A DNA stretch of 64,000 nt. It comes from Burhinus oedicnemus (taxonomy: Eukaryota; Chordata; Aves; Charadriiformes; Burhinidae). Of the stretch, positions 62,201 to 64,000 are shown piece after piece. Under the pieces are notes generated by a model. It saw nothing but the letters and a program-made list of their open reading frames with translations, did no database searches and was not told where the DNA came from. Where the stretch lies: NCBI GenBank assembly GCA_008921705.1, contig VFFE01007878.1:115402-179401 (forward strand), given 5' to 3'. Each line of letters opens with the position of its first letter. The stretch's first letter is position 1. The position numbers were made by a program, and so were the translations under genes.

Positions 62201-63764
62201 TAGAAATGCAACAAAGAGAACATACCAGTGATCATACTAGACAGACAAAAGGTCCGTTTAAGGTAAATATCTTTAGAACAGTGGCCAGTTGTAGGCAGGT
62301 AGATAGTGATAATTCTTAGGGAATATGCTCTGAATCCTCAACCTTTCAGGGGCAGAATTAGGATCTTTGTTCTTAGTATCCCTAGATTGAGTTTTCTTTG
62401 TCAATTTGTCTGGTTGGTCCATCAGTCTCTAATTTTCTGAAGTACGTGATGTTCAGTTGTTAGTTGTACCTTTTCCTTATTAGTTTTGGCTTACTTTTGG
62501 GAGAAGTGAAGTTCCGATAGGCATGTAATAAAGCATTCTGCAGCTTGGAGTCAAATAACTTTCATGTTCATCTGCCTAGCTTCTGTGAAACCATGATGGA
62601 AATCCTGCATCTCGAGCATGTAGTTTGAAACACCTTTTCTCTGCTGCCTGCCGTACCCTGCCCCTGACTTTTCCACACTATACCATTAAGAAACAAATTA
62701 TGGATACCTTCCTTTTCAATAGTTCAGATGGTTGAATTACAAATGTTGGAGGCGTGTGAAATCAATTAAGTGTACTAGTCCAAGGCAACTACAGCTGGAT
62801 GTCACAGACGAAAAAGCTTGCTGCTGGGAAGAGGGAGCTGTAAGTTTCCAGATGGTGACCTAGTTGGATCTTTAAACAGCTCCTCCAATTATAATGAATT
62901 AACCATTTTCAGCCCAGGCCATGTTTAACAGCAAGGTTTTTATGGAAGATTGCAATTGCCTGCAGTTCTGTCCTTTTTCATCCTCTCCCACTTGCCTCCC
63001 AAAAGGAAGAAACATATTGTGCTGAGTATGATCTTGAGGGGTTGCATAAAATAAGTCAGTGGCCAGACAGTACAGCGGAGTTATCAGTGCTGTATAAGCA
63101 TGACGTCCCATAATCCCTAAGGTTGTATTGTAGCCCAAGCAAATTCTTAATCAAGACAAATTTATAGAAGTCATCTTCTGTTATACCACAGCATTTGACA
63201 TCTGATAAATAAAATGTGACACTTTTCTTGTTTACCTGCATAATAGTCATGGGAAGGGAAGAAGAACATAAGTGGCATGGATGACTATTACTATTTACTG
63301 GCTGACAAAGAGAAGAGATAGGCAAAGTAGCAACATAATGATTCTGACCAAAAAATGTCAGATCCTTTAAAGCTAGCTGACTGTGCGGAGACAGATTTAA
63401 GCTAGTTTACTAGACTTAGAGGAGGGGAAAAAAAAAAAAAAAGCTTTCAGAGGTCTAAGACTTTTTGTTTTACTGAGAAATAATAAACAAGTGCTTCTGA
63501 ATGCCTTTGTAAGTCCTTGTTCCCAGGGCCCAGGCCCATGATCTGATCCCGTTGGGAACTGGATTTCCAGGTAAACAACTTAGTCTAAATTCCTGTTGCT
63601 ATAGGAAATCTTAAAAAGCCCTGAGAAAACAGTTCAGTAGCGGTTCATCCTGATATCTGTTTTATTTGCTGCATGGGGATCTATTTTAGAAGTACTTCGG
63701 TGAAAACTTGGACAATGGAACAAAATGCTTTAAGGCTTAGCATTTAAAGACGTGTTATTTTGTT

Positions 63765-63845
63765 TGGTTGCTGGTTTTGGTTTTCTTAAGCTTTTGGGTG
63801 TGTGGGTTTTTGGGGGGTTTATTTTTGTTTTATTTTATATATATG
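63765..63845. repeat. T/G-rich low-complexity tract
   Basis: T- and G-only stretch (ttttgggtgtgtggg, T5, G6, then T-rich) passing into (TA)n. It resembles the complement of the A/C-rich tracts at 33125 and 52146. Confidence 0.65.
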
Positions 63846-64000
63846 TGAAGTAATTGGATTAACTCATGTTTTCTTGGCAGCAGCAAAGATTTGTTCCCTC
63901 TCTGGCCCCCCCCTCCACCTTGGTGCTTGCTGTATAACGGCATTCTGCATCATGTCCTGATCTTCCATGTGATAGCTTCTACTGAATGAGAAACAAACCC

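Larger units (their letters stand above)
47071..64000 (+). other. TSPAN5: Probable TSPAN5 intron 1 (or intergenic DNA)
   Basis: AT-rich DNA to the right of the CpG island. I looked for sequence coding for the tetraspanin N-terminus and first transmembrane segments and found none, which fits the very long first intron expected of TSPAN5. Small open frames of 60-124 codons have no domain or splice support. Low-complexity tracts include the ATT microsatellite near 47156, A tracts near 50900, 59234 and 63430, and an A/C tract near 52146. No CR1 copy was recognised here. Confidence 0.45.

Noticed and set aside
1..64000. CRISPR arrays, bacterial operons, tRNA or rRNA genes, LTR retroviruses
   Set aside because: No regularly spaced direct repeats, no tRNA B-box with a plausible cloverleaf, no rRNA-like sequence, and no paired LTRs or retroviral domains were seen by eye on either strand.

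Overview
The window is vertebrate nuclear DNA, almost certainly from a bird. It holds several CR1 LINE copies with the avian-type 3' tail (short ATTCTATG repeats), a multi-exon gene with GT-AG introns and polyadenylation signals, and a single TATA-less CpG island. There are no operons, and almost all open frames longer than 60 codons are chance frames in introns or intergenic DNA.

The one gene that can be read with confidence is EIF4E, the mRNA cap-binding translation initiation factor, on the + strand. Coding exons 2 to 7 lie at 3138-3244, 5441-5536, 7733-7796, 10062-10175, 12768-12907 and 15426-15540. Together they give 211 residues plus a stop. That fits a 217-residue protein whose first six residues lie on an exon 1 to the left of the window, so 1-3137 is the 3' part of intron 1. 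All splice sites are canonical and every phase joins cleanly. The 3'UTR runs from 15541 to about 16475, with tandem AATAAA signals, one of which overlaps a Pumilio-type motif.

CR1 fragments lie in EIF4E introns 3 and 4 (sense) and intron 6 (antisense). The intron 4 and intron 6 copies are inverted relative to each other and flank exons 5 and 6. From about 16.5 to 45.7 kb the DNA is intergenic, with one better-preserved CR1 (37249-38038) that still carries the C-terminal part of its ORF2 with two in-frame stops, a candidate CTCF motif just beyond it, an assembly gap in a T tract, and low-complexity tracts.

At about 45.77-47.07 kb lies a CpG island with a facing NF-Y (CCAAT) pair, several GC boxes and a G-quadruplex motif. 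From the conserved order in which TSPAN5 lies beyond the 3' end of EIF4E on the same strand, I infer this is the TSPAN5 promoter and first exon, with the start-codon region possibly hidden in the N gap at 46915-46934. The rest, 47.1-64.0 kb, would then be TSPAN5 intron 1. No second TSPAN5 exon was seen. I found no convincing novel biological system. The most interesting items are the inverted CR1 pair around EIF4E exons 5-6, the symmetric NF-Y element, and the Pumilio motif overlapping a poly(A) signal.
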